64,000 nucleotides of DNA from Littorina saxatilis (taxonomy: Eukaryota; Mollusca; Gastropoda; Littorinimorpha; Littorinidae), in the NCBI RefSeq assembly GCF_037325665.1, contig NC_090261.1, forward strand, positions 29,812,515 through 29,876,514, written 5' to 3'. Position 1 is the stretch's first letter, and each line of letters begins with the position of its first letter. The notes below the pieces were generated by a model. That model was not told the DNA's origin. It ran no database searches and was given only the letters and a program-made list of their open reading frames with translations. The translations under genes and the position numbers were made by a program. Below, piece after piece: positions 35,382 to 55,926 of this stretch.

Positions 35382-36325
35382 AAAAAACAACACACACAAC
35401 ACAACAACAATCAAGCCCAAAGACAACAAGCAGGAAAGCAAACAGTAACACTGGCAACAACAATTCTGTCAACAAAAAATGTGCCGAAGGAGATGTGCAT
35501 GAAAATGTGTTTGTTGATTCTGTCAGATGTTTTCAACATTTATATTTTGTATGATTAAATAGTCAAATATCAAGTCCTGAATAATAAGCAAGAGCAAGCA
35601 GGTACGTACATCAATGTATTACACAATTGTTTCAATGGTGTCTTTTGATTGATTGTTTGTTTGTCTCTTTCTGCCTTGTTGTGGTGGTGGTGGTGGTCTT
35701 GTTCTTGGTACGTTGTGTTGTTGGTGCGGCATACTACACCCATACACAGAAAGTGAACTGCATTGCTATGGCCTGTCTAGCATAATAAAAATTTAAACAC
35801 ACGCACACACGCGCACACACACATAGACAGTCACACACACACACACACTCACATAAAAACACACCACACCACACAACACACATAAACACAGTGTCCGCAC
35901 TTGTAAATGCTGAACAGAGGAACCTCCTGAACAATGGGAAGTCCAAAATTGGGGGGTCTTACAATAGGTATTTCATTATTCCATGTAAGGGCCTGGCTAG
36001 ATCTGAGATTGTTTTCTTACTTTCTGTACTTTCTTTTATATTTTTGTTAATTCACATTATGATATGATTCGGTTACTCCAGTAATTGTCTACTAGGAAGA
36101 CGGTCCAATTAGTCTCTTTACCCAAATTAAACAGTTTTATACATTGTCCAACAGGCATAGTAAACGAAACTATGATAATTATGTACTAATAAAGTTAAAC
36201 AGTGGCAACTGAACATTTTATATGAAACACCGGAAAAAAAACAATGCTACATATTCACTGATTTGTGTTCCTAACTTTGTGTTTTACTGTATTGGGGTAA
36301 AGAGACGCACTCTCGCAATTTCAAC
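35378..36325. other. Upstream region of PSMC4
   Basis: Contains a GTGG run (35681-35697) and CA-rich tracts (35796-35885). No TATA box is obvious before the ATG at 36326, whose context is CAACATGG. Confidence 0.4.
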
Positions 36326-43107
<6,782 letters not shown>

Positions 43108-43605
43108 ATACCATCATCATGATCTGTTGTGGAGAGACGTTTCTAGCAGAATTTTTTTTTTTTTTTTTTTACAAAATAGGAGAGAAGAGAGTGGATGCTT
43201 GTATGTGTGTGAGCAATATTAGTTCCAAGAACTGTTAAGTACGAATTGATATATTGTTTTGTCATTAAAAACGTTTTTGTCTGATCTGAAGTATTCTGTG
43301 AAGATCTCTTTTTATTTCTTTTCTTCTTTCGTTTTTTTAAACTGAAGATATTTTGCGGGTGTGATTGCGTGTGTTTGGGTGCACGTGTGTGTGTTTGTGT
43401 TCGTATGTGTGGGTGTGGGTGTGTGCGTGCGCACACATGTAGGAAGTAATTGTAGAAGATAATGTCAAGGGGCTAGTTTGATGGAAAATCATATGTCGGG
43501 GCTTGAAGAAATGTTTATCCCTCACAAATGTTTTTGAATAGGAAATAATGAACAACTGCATGATGACTGTTTTAAATGTGAGGCATGCATGACAAAATAA
43601 ATAAT
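43108..43605 (+). other. PSMC4: PSMC4 3'UTR and flank
   Basis: Holds ATTAAA at 43264-43269 and AATAAA at 43596-43601 as candidate polyadenylation signals, and TG-rich tracts at 43357-43440. Confidence 0.5.
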
Positions 43606-44280
43606 ACATTTTTAAATTTCTTTATTTAAGATAATGTTGCAGTTTAATATTTCTTAAAAACCTAAGAACCAACTAGCCATGTCAAACAAACAAAATAATG
43701 CAAGCTTACACACATTTCTCAGAAACAATTACCTTGTGATGCATATATTGCTCAGCTGGAAAAAAGTTTAGTGCTCAATTCATCAGGAAATGTTTGTAAT
43801 ACAATTTCTTCATTTACTACATGCATGATTAAACAAGCATTATACATATATACAAAGGTGTTCATAAAAAATACTTGGTTCAACCATTTGTGCATGCAGT
43901 GAAAGAGAAAAAAATTGTTTTCAGAAGCCAGGTGAAGCTTATCACATTCACCAAGGTGAATAAAAAGCATGTTGGTATAAGTCTAAGAATATCGTACAAA
44001 ACGAGACTGCAGTCCTGACCTGTGAAAAAAATGATTTACATTTTTTTTTTCTCCAGCTGACATCCTATGAGGGAACAGTTTACAAAGAATGTGTCCTTCT
44101 GATTACTGTTCATGTATTCTCTTGGCATAAGCAGAAATATAAGCATAAAAAGGCCTTAACAGCCCTAGCATGCTGATATATCCCAACAGGCAACATTACC
44201 ACCAAGACCGTTGAGTGTGCCATTCAAAGGACTTGGGATTCTCTTCTAAGAAACACTGGTCTCTCAGCTCATTGGTGAAC
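43606..44280. other. Spacer between convergent genes
   Basis: AT-rich, no gene recognised. AATAAA on the minus strand at 43621-43626 faces the one on the plus strand. Confidence 0.4.
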
Positions 44281-44285
44281 AATTC

Positions 44286-44578
44286 CAGGCATGGCCAAAT
44301 CTAACAAATTTAACTCGCCAGCCAGGCAAGTAACTTCAAGAAAGTCACTAGCCCGCCAGAAATGTCGCAAGCCCAGTTCATCTCTCACAAATAACACAGC
44401 GTTAGTATGAGTGACTTGTCAGATTTATATTTGTACACACAAACTAGTACTCGTAGTACAACCTAAATTTGCTTTGTATTTAACCAGAATTTTCACTGGC
44501 CAGCTGGACGGTATTTTGCTTGCCCGGCAAATTTTTTACTCGCCACTGTCAACTGGGCGGTTGATTTAGCCATCCCTG
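44286..44578. mobile_element. TIR element, CAGGGATGGC-type ends
   Basis: CAGGCATGGCCAAATC and GATTTAGCCATCCCTG are inverted ends. AATTC flanks both sides (44281-44285, 44579-44583). hAT-like ends, non-autonomous. Confidence 0.65.
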
Positions 44579-44952
44579 AATTCTCATTTCCTCTATGTCA
44601 TACAGGCTCTTCAACATTCAAAAAGCTGCAACTCACAGACGGCACGTGTTGACGGAAAGAATGGAGGGGCTTGCTTGCTTCTGTTTCTTTATTATATACT
44701 TGTGCTTTCGGTGATTTACTGTCCATCACTTAATATGACTAGGTAGAGAGCAGGTGAAGATTACCAATCACAAAGCAAAACAATGTGTTTTATTCCCAAG
44801 AAATAACAAGCTACATTGCGTCGAAAACCCTGAACAAAAAAGCAAGCAGTTTTGTACAGCTGTCAGCTTAATACTGTATGATCCAGTTTGGTATAATGAA
44901 CTCTACAAATTGGAAGGTAATAAATCATTATCACAGATATGGCGGCAAAACT
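44579..44952 (-). other. 3' flank of the 408-aa gene
   Basis: Probable 3'UTR with AATAAA (minus) at 44789-44794 and 44688-44693. Confidence 0.45.
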
Positions 44953-45681
44953 TCAATCAACGGAAGCGATGATGGGAGAAAGAAGGCGTGAGTCAAACTC
45001 GGACACAGAAAGGCTTTGGAACAGAACCATGCTGGAATGTTCTGCTTGGAAGTACCTCGTTTCAGCCTCAGCGCTGGTAAGTAGCACCTCTACAGAGTCC
45101 CCGACCATACCCGCGATAAACTTCGCCTGGAATTCCCTGCGAGGATACACCATACTGTTGTAGACTTTGTACTCGGCGAACACCTGGTCCGGAGACGGCA
45201 GCTTCAACATCACTTCACGGCGAATGTCAGTCAGTCGCCCACACTGTGACTGGAGGGGAGTGGCCAACATCTCCAGAGAAGCAGTGAGGCGATGGTTGAG
45301 AACGATGTGACAGAGTCTTTCAAGAGTGCGAGTGTCGATGGCGGGAGTGACAATGAAGACTTTTACGTCTGGATTAGAGAACCAGCGGTTGAGGAGACTG
45401 GTCCAAACTGCATAGAGCGTTGCGCCATCGGCCATCACTCCCTGCTTCAGCGTCTCCAGATGTGCGTTGAGGGCCGGGGATGACAGCTGGGAGAAATGAG
45501 AGAAAGAGGATGTATGTAAGGTTTGCATTCTTTTGGGGTATGACGTTGCCTAGATACTATTAATTTGTGCCCACCCCCCCCCCCCCCCCCCCCCTGATAA
45601 AAAAGCAAGGACGCTGAAGCGTGATTTAACCATTCAGTCATTCAAAAGCACTGAAATACGTCTGCTTCTTTCTCACCTTCC

Positions 45682-45721
<40 letters not shown>

Positions 45722-47301
45722 ATACACACAAGAAAAACAGTAACAGAAAATGCAATGGCCACACCAGCATATGCTTTTGCAGGGCTAAGGCACATAGTCA
45801 CCTACACACTACACATATACATCCCTGTAAACACTTGCCCTTATCCCTCACCTTCTCCCCACAAACACAATCTGAAATAGGTGCTCCTGTTTTTTCACAC
45901 TTTCATTACCTATCTTACCAGATTATCAATGTGGTATTCCGCTGCAGGCTTCTCTCCGAGCATGGGATTGACAGGTATTATTTCCTTCTCGCCCTCTTCA
46001 CGCGCCTCTTCCTCCTTCTGCTTGATGATTTGTCTGGCGTCAAGAACATTCATGTCCTCGTCTATGACAACATCTGGCCAGTCCTCAATATCTGTTGGCA
46101 GAGGTGCATACATCATGTAGATTTTGTAGCATTCTTGGAGCAGAAAGGAACCTTTCATTATTGTATCAAGAAATATTGGGAAAAGGCTGAAGAAGAGGAG
46201 TGATAAGAAGGAGAAAGGGGGGGCCCCGGGAGGGGGGGGGGGGTGGGGTGGTTGAGGTTGTGGCGACGATGAAGAAAAAAAGGAGCAGAATAAAACAAGG
46301 AAGGATAAGAAGGGGGGGGGGGGGGGGGTGGGTTGGTAGTGAGAAACAAGAGAAGGGATAAAAGCGCTTTGAACTTCGGATAAGGCGCTATATAAATAAA
46401 GAGAATTATTATTATTATTATAGACACAGGTAATCAAACAGACAGGCAGGCAGACAGAGGCAGTCACACAGAAAGAGATAAATCAACATGGGTAAACATA
46501 AGAAATCAACAAAGTTGATCAAAAGGACAAGAGAAATGCTGTCCTACATCTTCTCAGCATCTGCTTCTTGACAGTCTTCATGAGACGCTTTTGCTCGGCA
46601 TCAAATGGTTCCTTAAGCTCCTGTGGGCCAGCCAGCGGCTCTGTGTATGCGTTTATCAGCTTTTGAAACCTTGTCACAAACCAGTCCAGGGCCACCGCAC
46701 CACTGATGGTCAGCTTGCCTGTTTCCTGCACACAAGCGCATGAAAGAAAATTACAGTTGCTATGGGTGTTACTGCTCATACATGTATTCATATACTGCAA
46801 AACACTCATACATGCACGAAAGCAAGCACAAACACATACACACAATGACATGTGCGTGCACTGCACACGCACACACACACACACACACACATTCTCCCAT
46901 ACCGCGCACACACAGTATAGTTCTTTATCCCTCCCTGTCTGTCCTGTCAATCTCCCTGTCACCCACCCCACCCAACCACCCCTCTCCGGACTCTCTCTTT
47001 CTTTCAAAATTCAACGTACCAAACAGACATTGATGCAGATAGTGTCCACACGAAGGGAGACCACATATTTGCCAGCAGCCTTGTACAGTTGGCGGTATGG
47101 GTAATGCTTCACAGGATAGTTGTTTTGGTGTTGAAGCACATTACACCAGAAAATCCCAAGTATTGTGGAGCCATGGCGACTGACAGTTTCTATGGCAACT
47201 TGACCTTCAGTTCCAAGGCCAAGGCGTACTCTCTCTCCACAACGATCGAACACAAACTGCTGGATTTCCTTCTCAATCAATGGATTGTCAACTGTGGCCA
47301 T
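44953..47301 (-). CDS. Uncharacterised 408-aa protein with degenerate PLD-like C-terminal half
   Basis: Four coding exons on the minus strand join in frame: 47301-47020, 46725-46548, 46151-45919 and 45486-44953 (1,227 nt). Donors are GTACGT, GTAGGA and GTAAGA, and all acceptors end in AG. I do not recognise the family by name. Residues about 1-150 form a mixed alpha/beta region (MATVDNPLIEKEIQQFVFD at the start). About 155-231 is acidic and Glu/Lys-rich. Residues 232-408 read like a phospholipase-D-like fold: KVFIVTPAIDTRTLERLCHI resembles a PLD core strand, and FQAKFIAG then VEVLLTSAEAETRYF sit where an HxK...N motif would be, but the His is Gln, so catalysis is unlikely. An acceptor ending at 47307 implies an upstream 5'UTR exon, for which ACG|GTAAGT at 49396-49391 (minus) is one candidate donor. 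Polyadenylation signals on this strand are at 44789-44794 and 44688-44693. The gene is tail-to-tail with PSMC4, 1.85 kb apart. Structure confident, function open. Confidence 0.82.
45682..45720. repeat. (CA)n microsatellite
   Basis: About 40 bp in intron 3 of the 408-aa gene. A poly-C tract is at 45574-45594. Confidence 0.9.
46273..46480 (-). repeat. Interspersed repeat copy with inserted retro-tail
   Basis: Inverted relative to 48755-48898 (GAGCAGAATAAAACAAGGAA, then CAGACAGGCAGGCAGACAG). Here it also has an extra piece, about 46356-46423, reading AAGCGCTTTGAAC…GGCGCTATATAAATA and (ATT)n, typical of a SINE/LINE tail. Confidence 0.65.
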
Positions 47302-47307
47302 TGTGCC

Positions 47308-47725
47308 TGAAACGCAAAATAAGCCTTTGAGGTTTTTTTTCTTCACCCAAATGTGTGATGCACTCAAATCTGGTTTATTTTCATCCAAATAAGTGATACG
47401 CTAGAATCTGATCTCCATATGGGCTGACAAAATCTGGTTATTCTAGACAAGTGGTTGATGTGGAAAAGATAATTAGACTTAAAAAAATAAAAATAAAAAT
47501 AAATATCCTTGCTGGGGATCTTTTCCAGCGGCCCTTAATGAGAAGTGGTCATTAGGGAAAGTTTGACTGCATGCACCATACTTCAAAATGTTTATGTGTT
47601 TACCATGATGTTAACATATTGCATTTGTAGTACATGTACTGATCGAGTTTCAGCTTTTATACAGCTTAATAAAAAAATAAAGCATATGTGTACAAATGTA
47701 GAATTTGTGTGTTTGTGTTTGTTTG
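47308..47725 (-). other. Upstream region of the 408-aa gene
   Basis: Holds a splice acceptor ending at 47307 and a degenerate MITE-like block (about 47421-47572, GTGGTTGATGTGG…GTTTGACTG) similar to 34940-35111. No exon is fixed. Confidence 0.35.
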
Positions 47726-47796
47726 TTTTTACATTTAGTCAAGTTTTGACTAAATGTTTTAACATAGAGGGGGAATCGAGACGAGGGTCATGGTGA

Positions 47797-47868
<72 letters not shown>

Positions 47869-48636
47869 TGTGTGTGTGTGTGTAGAGCGATTCAGACTAA
47901 ACTACTGGACCGATCTTTATGACATTTTACATAAGAGTTCCTGGGAATTATATCCCCGGATGTTTTTTTCTTTTTTTCGATAAATGTATTTCATGACGTC
48001 ATATCCGGCTTTTTGTAAAAGTTGAGGCGGCACTGTCACACCCTCATTTTTCAATCAAATTGATTGAAATTTTGGCCAAGCAATCTTCGACGAAGGCCGG
48101 ACTTCGGTATTACATTTCAGCTTCGTGACTTAAAAATTAATTAATTACTTTGGTCATTAAAAATCTGAAAATTGTAAAAAAAACAACAAAAAAAAACGAT
48201 CCAAATTTACGTTCATCTTATTCTTCATCATTTTCTGATTCCAAAAACATATAAATATGTTATATTTGGATTAAAAACAAGCTCTGAAAATTAAAAATAT
48301 AAAAATATGATCAAAATTAAATTTTCGAAATCAATTTAAAAACACTTTCATCTTATTCCTTGTCGGTTCCTGATTCCAAAAACATATAGATATGATATGT
48401 TTGGATTAAAAACACGCTCAGAAAGTTAAAACGAAGAGAGGTACAGAAAAGCGTGCTATCCTTCTCAGCGCAACTACTACCCCGCTCTTCTTGTCAATTT
48501 CACTGCCTTTGCCACAAGCGGTGGACTGACGATGCTACGAGTATACGGTCTTGCTGAAAAATTGCAGTGCGTTCAGTTTCATTCTGTGAGTTCGACAGCT
48601 TGACTAAATGTTGTAATTTCGCCTTACGCGACTTGT
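47726..48636 (+). mobile_element. Non-autonomous element, copy 1, ACTTGT-ended family
   Basis: Begins ACATTTAGTCAAGTTTTGAC (a short hairpin) and ends CTTGACTAAATGT…CGCGACTTGT. A (TG)n tract (47795-47883) lies near the 5' end. Copy 2 is at 30251-30973. Possible Helentron-type element; no protein is coded. Confidence 0.65.
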
Positions 48637-48665
48637 TGTATTTGTGATTGTGTGCATGCACGTAC

Positions 48666-48667
<2 letters not shown>

Positions 48668-48727
<60 letters not shown>
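48668..48727. repeat. (TG)n microsatellite
   Basis: About 60 bp of TG, right after a non-autonomous element. Confidence 0.95.
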
Positions 48728-48728
<1 letters not shown>

Positions 48729-48754
48729 CATAGGACAGGAACAGCTAGTGAGCA

Positions 48755-48898
48755 AGTACTCTTTCTGTGTGACTGCCTCTGTCTGCCTGCCTGTCTGTTT
48801 GACTACCAGCTGTGTCTATCGGCCTTCTCTTGTTTCTCACCACCACCCCCCCCCACTACCCCTTCTTATCCTTCCTTGTTTTATTCTGCTCCTTTTTA
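48755..48898 (+). repeat. Interspersed repeat copy without the retro-tail
   Basis: Matches 46273-46480 inverted (CTGTCTGCCTGCCTGTCTG, then TCCTTCCTTGTTTTATTCTG) but lacks the ATT-tailed piece, so it shows the empty site. Confidence 0.6.
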
Positions 48899-49088
48899 AC
48901 GGAACAAAAGCAGGACCCCTATTTTTACCCTCAAACAAAAGACAAACAACAACAACAACCGTTGAACAACAACAACAACAACAACAACGACGCAAAAACT
49001 AACACAAAATACCACTACCACCACAAACACCACATCATACAAAAAACAAACAAACACCATACCAGCTCACCAAGCAAGCAACTCCAAC

Positions 49089-49192
49089 CACAGGCGGAAG
49101 GTATCGTCCACTGGACTACTACTATCACAGAAAGACTTTCTGTGATAGTATACTATAGTAGTCCAGTCAGTGGACGATACCTTCCGCCTGTG
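49089..49192. repeat. Hairpin repeat, arms about 45-55 nt
   Basis: CACAGGCGGAAGGTATCGTC and GACGATACCTTCCGCCTGTG are the ends. CTATCACAGAAAG meets CTTTCTGTGATAG at the centre. The right arm has short extra segments. Confidence 0.8.
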
Positions 49193-50411
49193 CTCCAACC
49201 CAAACCAAAGAAAGAAAGAAACCGCACTGTGGAGAAACAATAAGCATTATTTTCATTGGCGTCATAAACTTTGAGCAGACTGAATTAAATCCGAACGATA
49301 GAACCGTTGCTAAGGGGAAAAAATGCACGAACATGCCGGCTAAATACAACATACTGGAGCCAATGAACGTTGAAGGATTTTATTTCCACTTACCGTAAGT
49401 CAATTTACTTTGACTCAGCCCTAAAATCGTTACTCTAATTTGACCACGTGGACCAAGAACAAAGCGTCATAATCCTCTTATCAGACAAGTTCAGCAGTTC
49501 GGTCGATGTCGTTACGGAAGCCAGGTGAGCGAACATATCTCCGGCAAGAGAGAGCGGCGCAATTGAACGTTTTTGTCATCGATTATCTCCCGTTGACCAA
49601 GAAAGCGGCCCTCGCAAACGCTCGCTGGCGCAACATCAACATGAACTACATCATATAAGAATAGCATAACCAGCAGGGTAAAATAAATCGACAACATCAT
49701 CAAAACTACTGCATACAATCACATGGAAAGAAACCCAACCAACCAAACAAACAGACAAACAATAATATTACGAACAGTGAGAAAAACAGTAACGTGCACA
49801 CAAATGATCAATCTCATAACTATTCAATTCAATTCAATTCAGTTCAATACAACTTTATTATCTGACTGTGGGACAAACAAAAAGTTTTTTTGTGCTCGTA
49901 TACATAATAATATCACATAAAATCACATTCTACAAAAAATATAAACACATATAAAATAAAAAGTGTACAAATCAAAACACACATAACCCAAACCACACAC
50001 ATTCATACCCGCACCCTCACATACATATCCACCTATAACTCTCGTTTGTCCGTTAATGATAATAATAAATACGTTATGATTAATTTCATTGCTAGTCAAC
50101 TTAAAATTAGGCTCAAGATAGGATATGAAAACCAATAAAGCAATTACTGAAAGTGATCGAAATTAAGTCAGTACTTTCTGTCATTAATTTGTATAAATGT
50201 TTTTTTATTGTGTTCTTTATTTGGGGGAATTATTTTTGTTACACGGTTGCACCAGAATTCCAATCTCGAGTCCTTCATCTTCCAAGATCATCGGCTAGAC
50301 CCAAAGTGCCATACACAGTAAACCAGTTATCTTTTCATAAACAGATAGACTGTGCTAATGTTCCAAAATGTAACGTTTTGTTTCGTCAATCGTACCTTTA
50401 ACCAGGTCAGT
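49193..50411. other. Intergenic stretch, no gene recognised
   Basis: Contains a LINE-like tail (49822-49890) and a donor-like ACG|GTAAGT on the minus strand at 49396-49391 that could end a 5'UTR exon of the 408-aa gene. An AP-1-like TGAGTCA is close by (minus strand, near 49413-49419). Confidence 0.35.
49822..49890 (-). mobile_element. LINE-like 3' tail fragment
   Basis: On the minus strand AGATAATAAAGTTGTATTGA is followed by (GAATT)n, a tail style of 5'-truncated non-LTR elements. Confidence 0.45.
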
Positions 50412-51052
<641 letters not shown>

Positions 51053-51400
51053 AATAGGCCTATATAGCACACGAAATACGTAAGCTAGCTAAACAAAACA
51101 ACATATGTTCTGGGTAGATAATTGATTTGACTTTTTTCAAGTACAAATGGCAAAGTTGTACGTGCCTATTGTGATTAATTTTGGTCAATTTTTAATTGGC
51201 CCCTTCTGTTTTTGTTCAGTCGATTTTGAGGGTACCCTTATTTGAGCGGCAGTCACGTGATCCCTGTAAAAGACATCTTTAATCCGAAAGGTGATCCAGA
51301 TAGTCAAATGAACGGCCTTAACTGGCATTGACAGTTTGAATGAAATGACACGGGAATTAATGCTTTAAAATTAGTGCGAAATGTGTCGCTATAATTTCAA
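51053..51400 (+). mobile_element. Diverged copy of the right part of 15803-16865
   Basis: Shared strings in the same order include TAGCACACGAAATACG, CTAGCTAAACAAA, GATAATTGATTTG, AACTGGCAT and ACACGGGAATTAATGCTTTA. The terminal GGCCAAGTTT is not intact here. Confidence 0.7.
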
Positions 51401-51454
51401 GTAGGCGGCGGAGTTGGCTTGTAATGAAAGTTCCATGGGATGTATACTTTAGCT

Positions 51455-51491
51455 TCTATATATATATACGACTAGTGTCTGTCTGTCTGTC

Positions 51492-51586
<95 letters not shown>

Positions 51587-52531
51587 GCGATGCACGGCCA
51601 AAGTTCTCGGTGGATCTTTTTTAAATTTGGAGTCCGTATTCAGCTACACCCCGGACACAACCTCATCGATGAGATATTTCAACACGTGCTCTCAGCGCGC
51701 AGCGCTGAACCGATTTTTAGGTTTTTCTCTGGATCCATTTCCAGTAACTCTTCCTTATCTTCTCCAGTGTTTTCAGCGTTTACCTCCCTTCCTTCGTGTG
51801 GCGTCAATCCATATTCCCGTTACTACGTTACTATTTTTAGAATGTCACTGCACTGTCCAGAACGCTTTCCTTGCACCCGTAAGTTGTCCTTAGTGTAAAA
51901 GTGAAAAGGTCGAATCAATTTATAGCCACGCGAAAAATACACTGTCATCTATCTCTATATATTTATAGATATAGATATACATATATATATATACGGCTTC
52001 TCTGTGTGTGTGTGTGTTTGTGTGTGTGTGTGGGCAACACCTGTGGGTTGTAGAGTTCTGTTTGTGATGTGGTCTGGCGACTTTGGTGTGTCTGTATGTT
52101 CAGGCCTTCCTTCGAAAAGCCATAACATTTATTCTCAATCCCGTTTGAGTGGACTTTGCCTTCAAAGGTGATTGTGGTGTTTCGGCACTCGGTTACATTT
52201 GGTGTCGTCGACTGCGATGGGACTCGACATGAAATGTTCAGACCACTGAATCATTTTCGTGCTGTTCCCATTCCACCTGGGAGGGACCTAAGCTTGGCGG
52301 GTCCATAGTTTGGAACTTTGGGGACCAAGTTCATTCAAAGGGGGGTCGAGTGTGACAGGGAGACTACCGTCGCCCTTCACAGCAGACTTTGCAGAGTTGT
52401 TCGCCTTAGAAGTTGCGGTCTTTCCTTGCATGTACCCGTAAGTTGTCCTCACTGTAAAAGTGCAAAGGTCGAATTTATTTATCGAAAAATCCACTGTCAT
52501 CTATCTCTATATATTTATATATATACACGGC

Positions 52532-52630
<99 letters not shown>

Positions 52631-52866
52631 GAGGCAACACCTGTGGATTGTAGAGTTCTGTTTGTGACGGGGTCTGGCGGCTTTTGTCTGTCTGTATGTC
52701 CTGGCATTTGAGAAGCCATAACAGATAATATAGGGCTTAGAAATAAGCTCTAAAAATTCTCAATCCCGTTTGAGAGGACTTCGCCTTCAAAGGTGATTGT
52801 GGTGAACCGCCACGCTGTCTGTCTCTGTCTCGCGATTCACCCCGGCGAAGCCGGGTAATCATCTAG
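51455..52866 (+). mobile_element. Helitron-like non-autonomous element with internal duplication
   Basis: The 3' end has a hairpin CCCGGCGAAGCCGGG, a short spacer and CTAG|T, the classic Helitron terminus. The 5' end reads TCTATATATATATACGAC after T (A is usual). Inside, 51870-52190 is repeated at 52425-52810 (GTAAGTTGTCCT, GGCAACACCTGTGG, CTCAATCCCGTTTGAG). TG tracts at 51497-51584 and 52536-52626. No Rep/helicase. Confidence 0.6.
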
Positions 52867-52926
52867 TTGCTCATATATGGGTCAGTTGCTGCAAGTTGTG
52901 CAGACCATACTTGTTTTGATTCATAT

Positions 52927-53854
<928 letters not shown>

Positions 53855-54275
53855 CAGGGGCGGATCCAGAAAAAGGGGGGGGGGGGGGGTATTCCGGGGT
53901 TTCCGTAACCCCCTACGAGCCGTCCTTTGTCTTCTAAATGACAGTTTTGGAGGGTAGTTGGGTAATTTGTTGGCTCAGGTTGTACCAGATCGGTCAATTG
54001 ACCTTGTTTTGATCCAAATTCGGCTTCTTAGATTTACTTTTTGGAAGGTGTATTAGGGGAAGTTTCTTGGCTCAGATTGCACCAGATTGCTCCATTATCC
54101 TTGTTTTTATTAACACTATTGGGGGGGGGGGGGCGGGGGGAGGGGGGTCATGCCCCCGGATCCCCCATATGAGGTTTGAACGCTTCGCGCCCTCAACTAA
54201 ATGCTTCGCGTCGTCGAATTGTCCCTAAAAGATATTTGGAAACCCCCCCCTTAAAAATGATGTGATCCGCCCCTG
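53855..54275. mobile_element. hAT-like TIR element
   Basis: CAGGGGCGGATCC and GTGATCCGCCCCTG are inverted ends, a TIR style I associate with hAT elements of marine invertebrates. ACTC lies just outside both ends (one G extra on the right). No transposase. Confidence 0.65.
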
Positions 54276-54612
54276 GACTCCCCCACCCTTTGCACTCCGC
54301 CCCCTTCCCGCAATTATCTCCTCCTCTCCTTTGATCAGGTTGCCTTCTTTTTGCTTGGTCTGAAAGATAACGTGGGTTTTGGCATTGGTTCGTACCAATG
54401 TCTTCGACTGTCTCCACCGTCAAAAGATACCTTGATTTAATTTTCTCACTGGTAGAACAGTATTTTTTTGTCCTCGTATATCAGCATCAATTGCGTCGTT
54501 GTCGTAGTCATCCATGTCTTTATACTACTCCTCGGCGTCCACGTTTTTATTCGTAATCGTCACTGATGATTGACACAACTAGTATGGTTTCAGACCCTTT
54601 TTTCCCCCGTAT
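54276..54612. other. Spacer, nothing recognised
   Basis: Non-repetitive by eye, no gene. Confidence 0.35.
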
Positions 54613-54627
54613 CATTTCATTTCATTT

Positions 54628-54983
54628 CTTCTTCTTCTGCTTCTTCTGCGTTCGTGGGCTTTTTGCACGAGTGGAATTTTACGTGTATGACCGTTTTTTA
54701 CCCCGCCATTTAGGCAGCCATACGCCGTTTTCGGAGGAAGCATGCTGGGTATTTTCGTGTTTCTATAACCCACCGAACTCTGACATGGATTACAGGATCT
54801 TTTTCGTGCGCACTTGGTCTTGTGCTTGCGTGTACACACGGAGGTGTTCGGACACCGAGGAGAGTCGGCACACAAAGTTGACTCTGAGAAATAAATCTCT
54901 CGCCGAACGTGGGGACGAACTCACGCTGACAGCGGCCAACTGGATACAAATCCAGCGCGCTACCGACTGAGCTACATCCCCTC
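54628..54983 (-). mobile_element. tRNA-derived SINE (family A), 15-bp duplication
   Basis: CATTTCATTTCATTT flanks at 54613-54627 and 54984-54998. Head and body match the other family A copies. Confidence 0.9.
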
Positions 54984-54998
54984 CATTTCATTTCATTT

Positions 54999-55180
54999 AA
55001 TCTATTATCCCAATGCTGGGAAATTCGGGTCGCTTCCTCCCAGTGGAAAGCTAGCAGCAACGAGAGTCGCGCTACCAAAGTGTGTGCGTGTGTAGGTGTA
55101 ACCAGCCACCTGCACTTATGGTAAAATGAGCGAGATCTTTTACGTGTCAGTGCTCTACTAACTGAGGTATCCGGCAACCC
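54999..55180 (-). mobile_element. SINE-like fragment (family D)
   Basis: On the minus strand CCTCAGTTAGTAGAGCACTG is A-box-like, followed by ACACGTAAAAGATCTCGCTC and a body not shared with the other families. A C-rich tract lies at 55178-55220. Confidence 0.4.
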
Positions 55181-55926
55181 CCCCCCCTCCCCCCCCCCAC
55201 CCCCCCCCCCCCCCCCCCCCGCATGCTCGTAACTTTTTTTTTCTTTTTTTTTAATTTCCTTTTTTACATGTTGATAATCATGAGCATCAGCTATTACGAC
55301 TTCAATTCGGTGAGACTGATTTCTTCAACTTTGACAGCAGAAGGTTCAGTAAAAGAACCAGATCTTTTTTGGGTCGACCATGCGGACGTCATTCCCTTTC
55401 TCTGGTTTAGCTCCAGGTCAAGTGTTGAAGTTGCAATTTTGGTTTGAGTTATAGCAGTTAAGCCCATGGCCGAGATTGCCTGCGTAACAGAAGTGTTCCT
55501 GAAGTAGTCCAAGAAAATGAGCGTCCGCTCAGCACACCCTTCGGTCACCCTTGGACACGAAACCCGTTAATGTCCACAGAAGTGTGCATATAGATACAGT
55601 CGATCGACAGTGGTACCACCCCCAGAGGCCAAGCCAAGTAAGCAAATAAGTGTAAGTAATATAGCTGGACTCGCTACTCAGTGAGTAGGGCAAAGCAAAT
55701 ACCTCCAAGTGAACGACTCATCCTCTCCAAACCAGACCTCCAATCGGATCAGTCCTTCCGCCTCAGACTCAACTCCTTGGTATTCCTGAGATCGAACCTT
55801 GCAGAGAGCGATATTCATTATGCTGTTTTCCTTTGCCCTTTGGTGTGTTTGATATCGCCAAGAAGACGCATGGACTCAGTGAAACGGCAGGGGAAGACTG
55901 TAAGGCGTGCAAAGACTTGAAACATC
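55181..55926. other. Intergenic stretch with small unassigned open frames
   Basis: A frame of 84 codons (minus, 55548-55294) and one of 79 codons (plus, 55681-55920) are open but match nothing I recognise and lack supporting context. Confidence 0.35.

Noticed and set aside
55294-55548. 84-codon minus-strand frame as a possible exon
   Set aside because: No recognisable motif, no clear splice partners and a size expected by chance.
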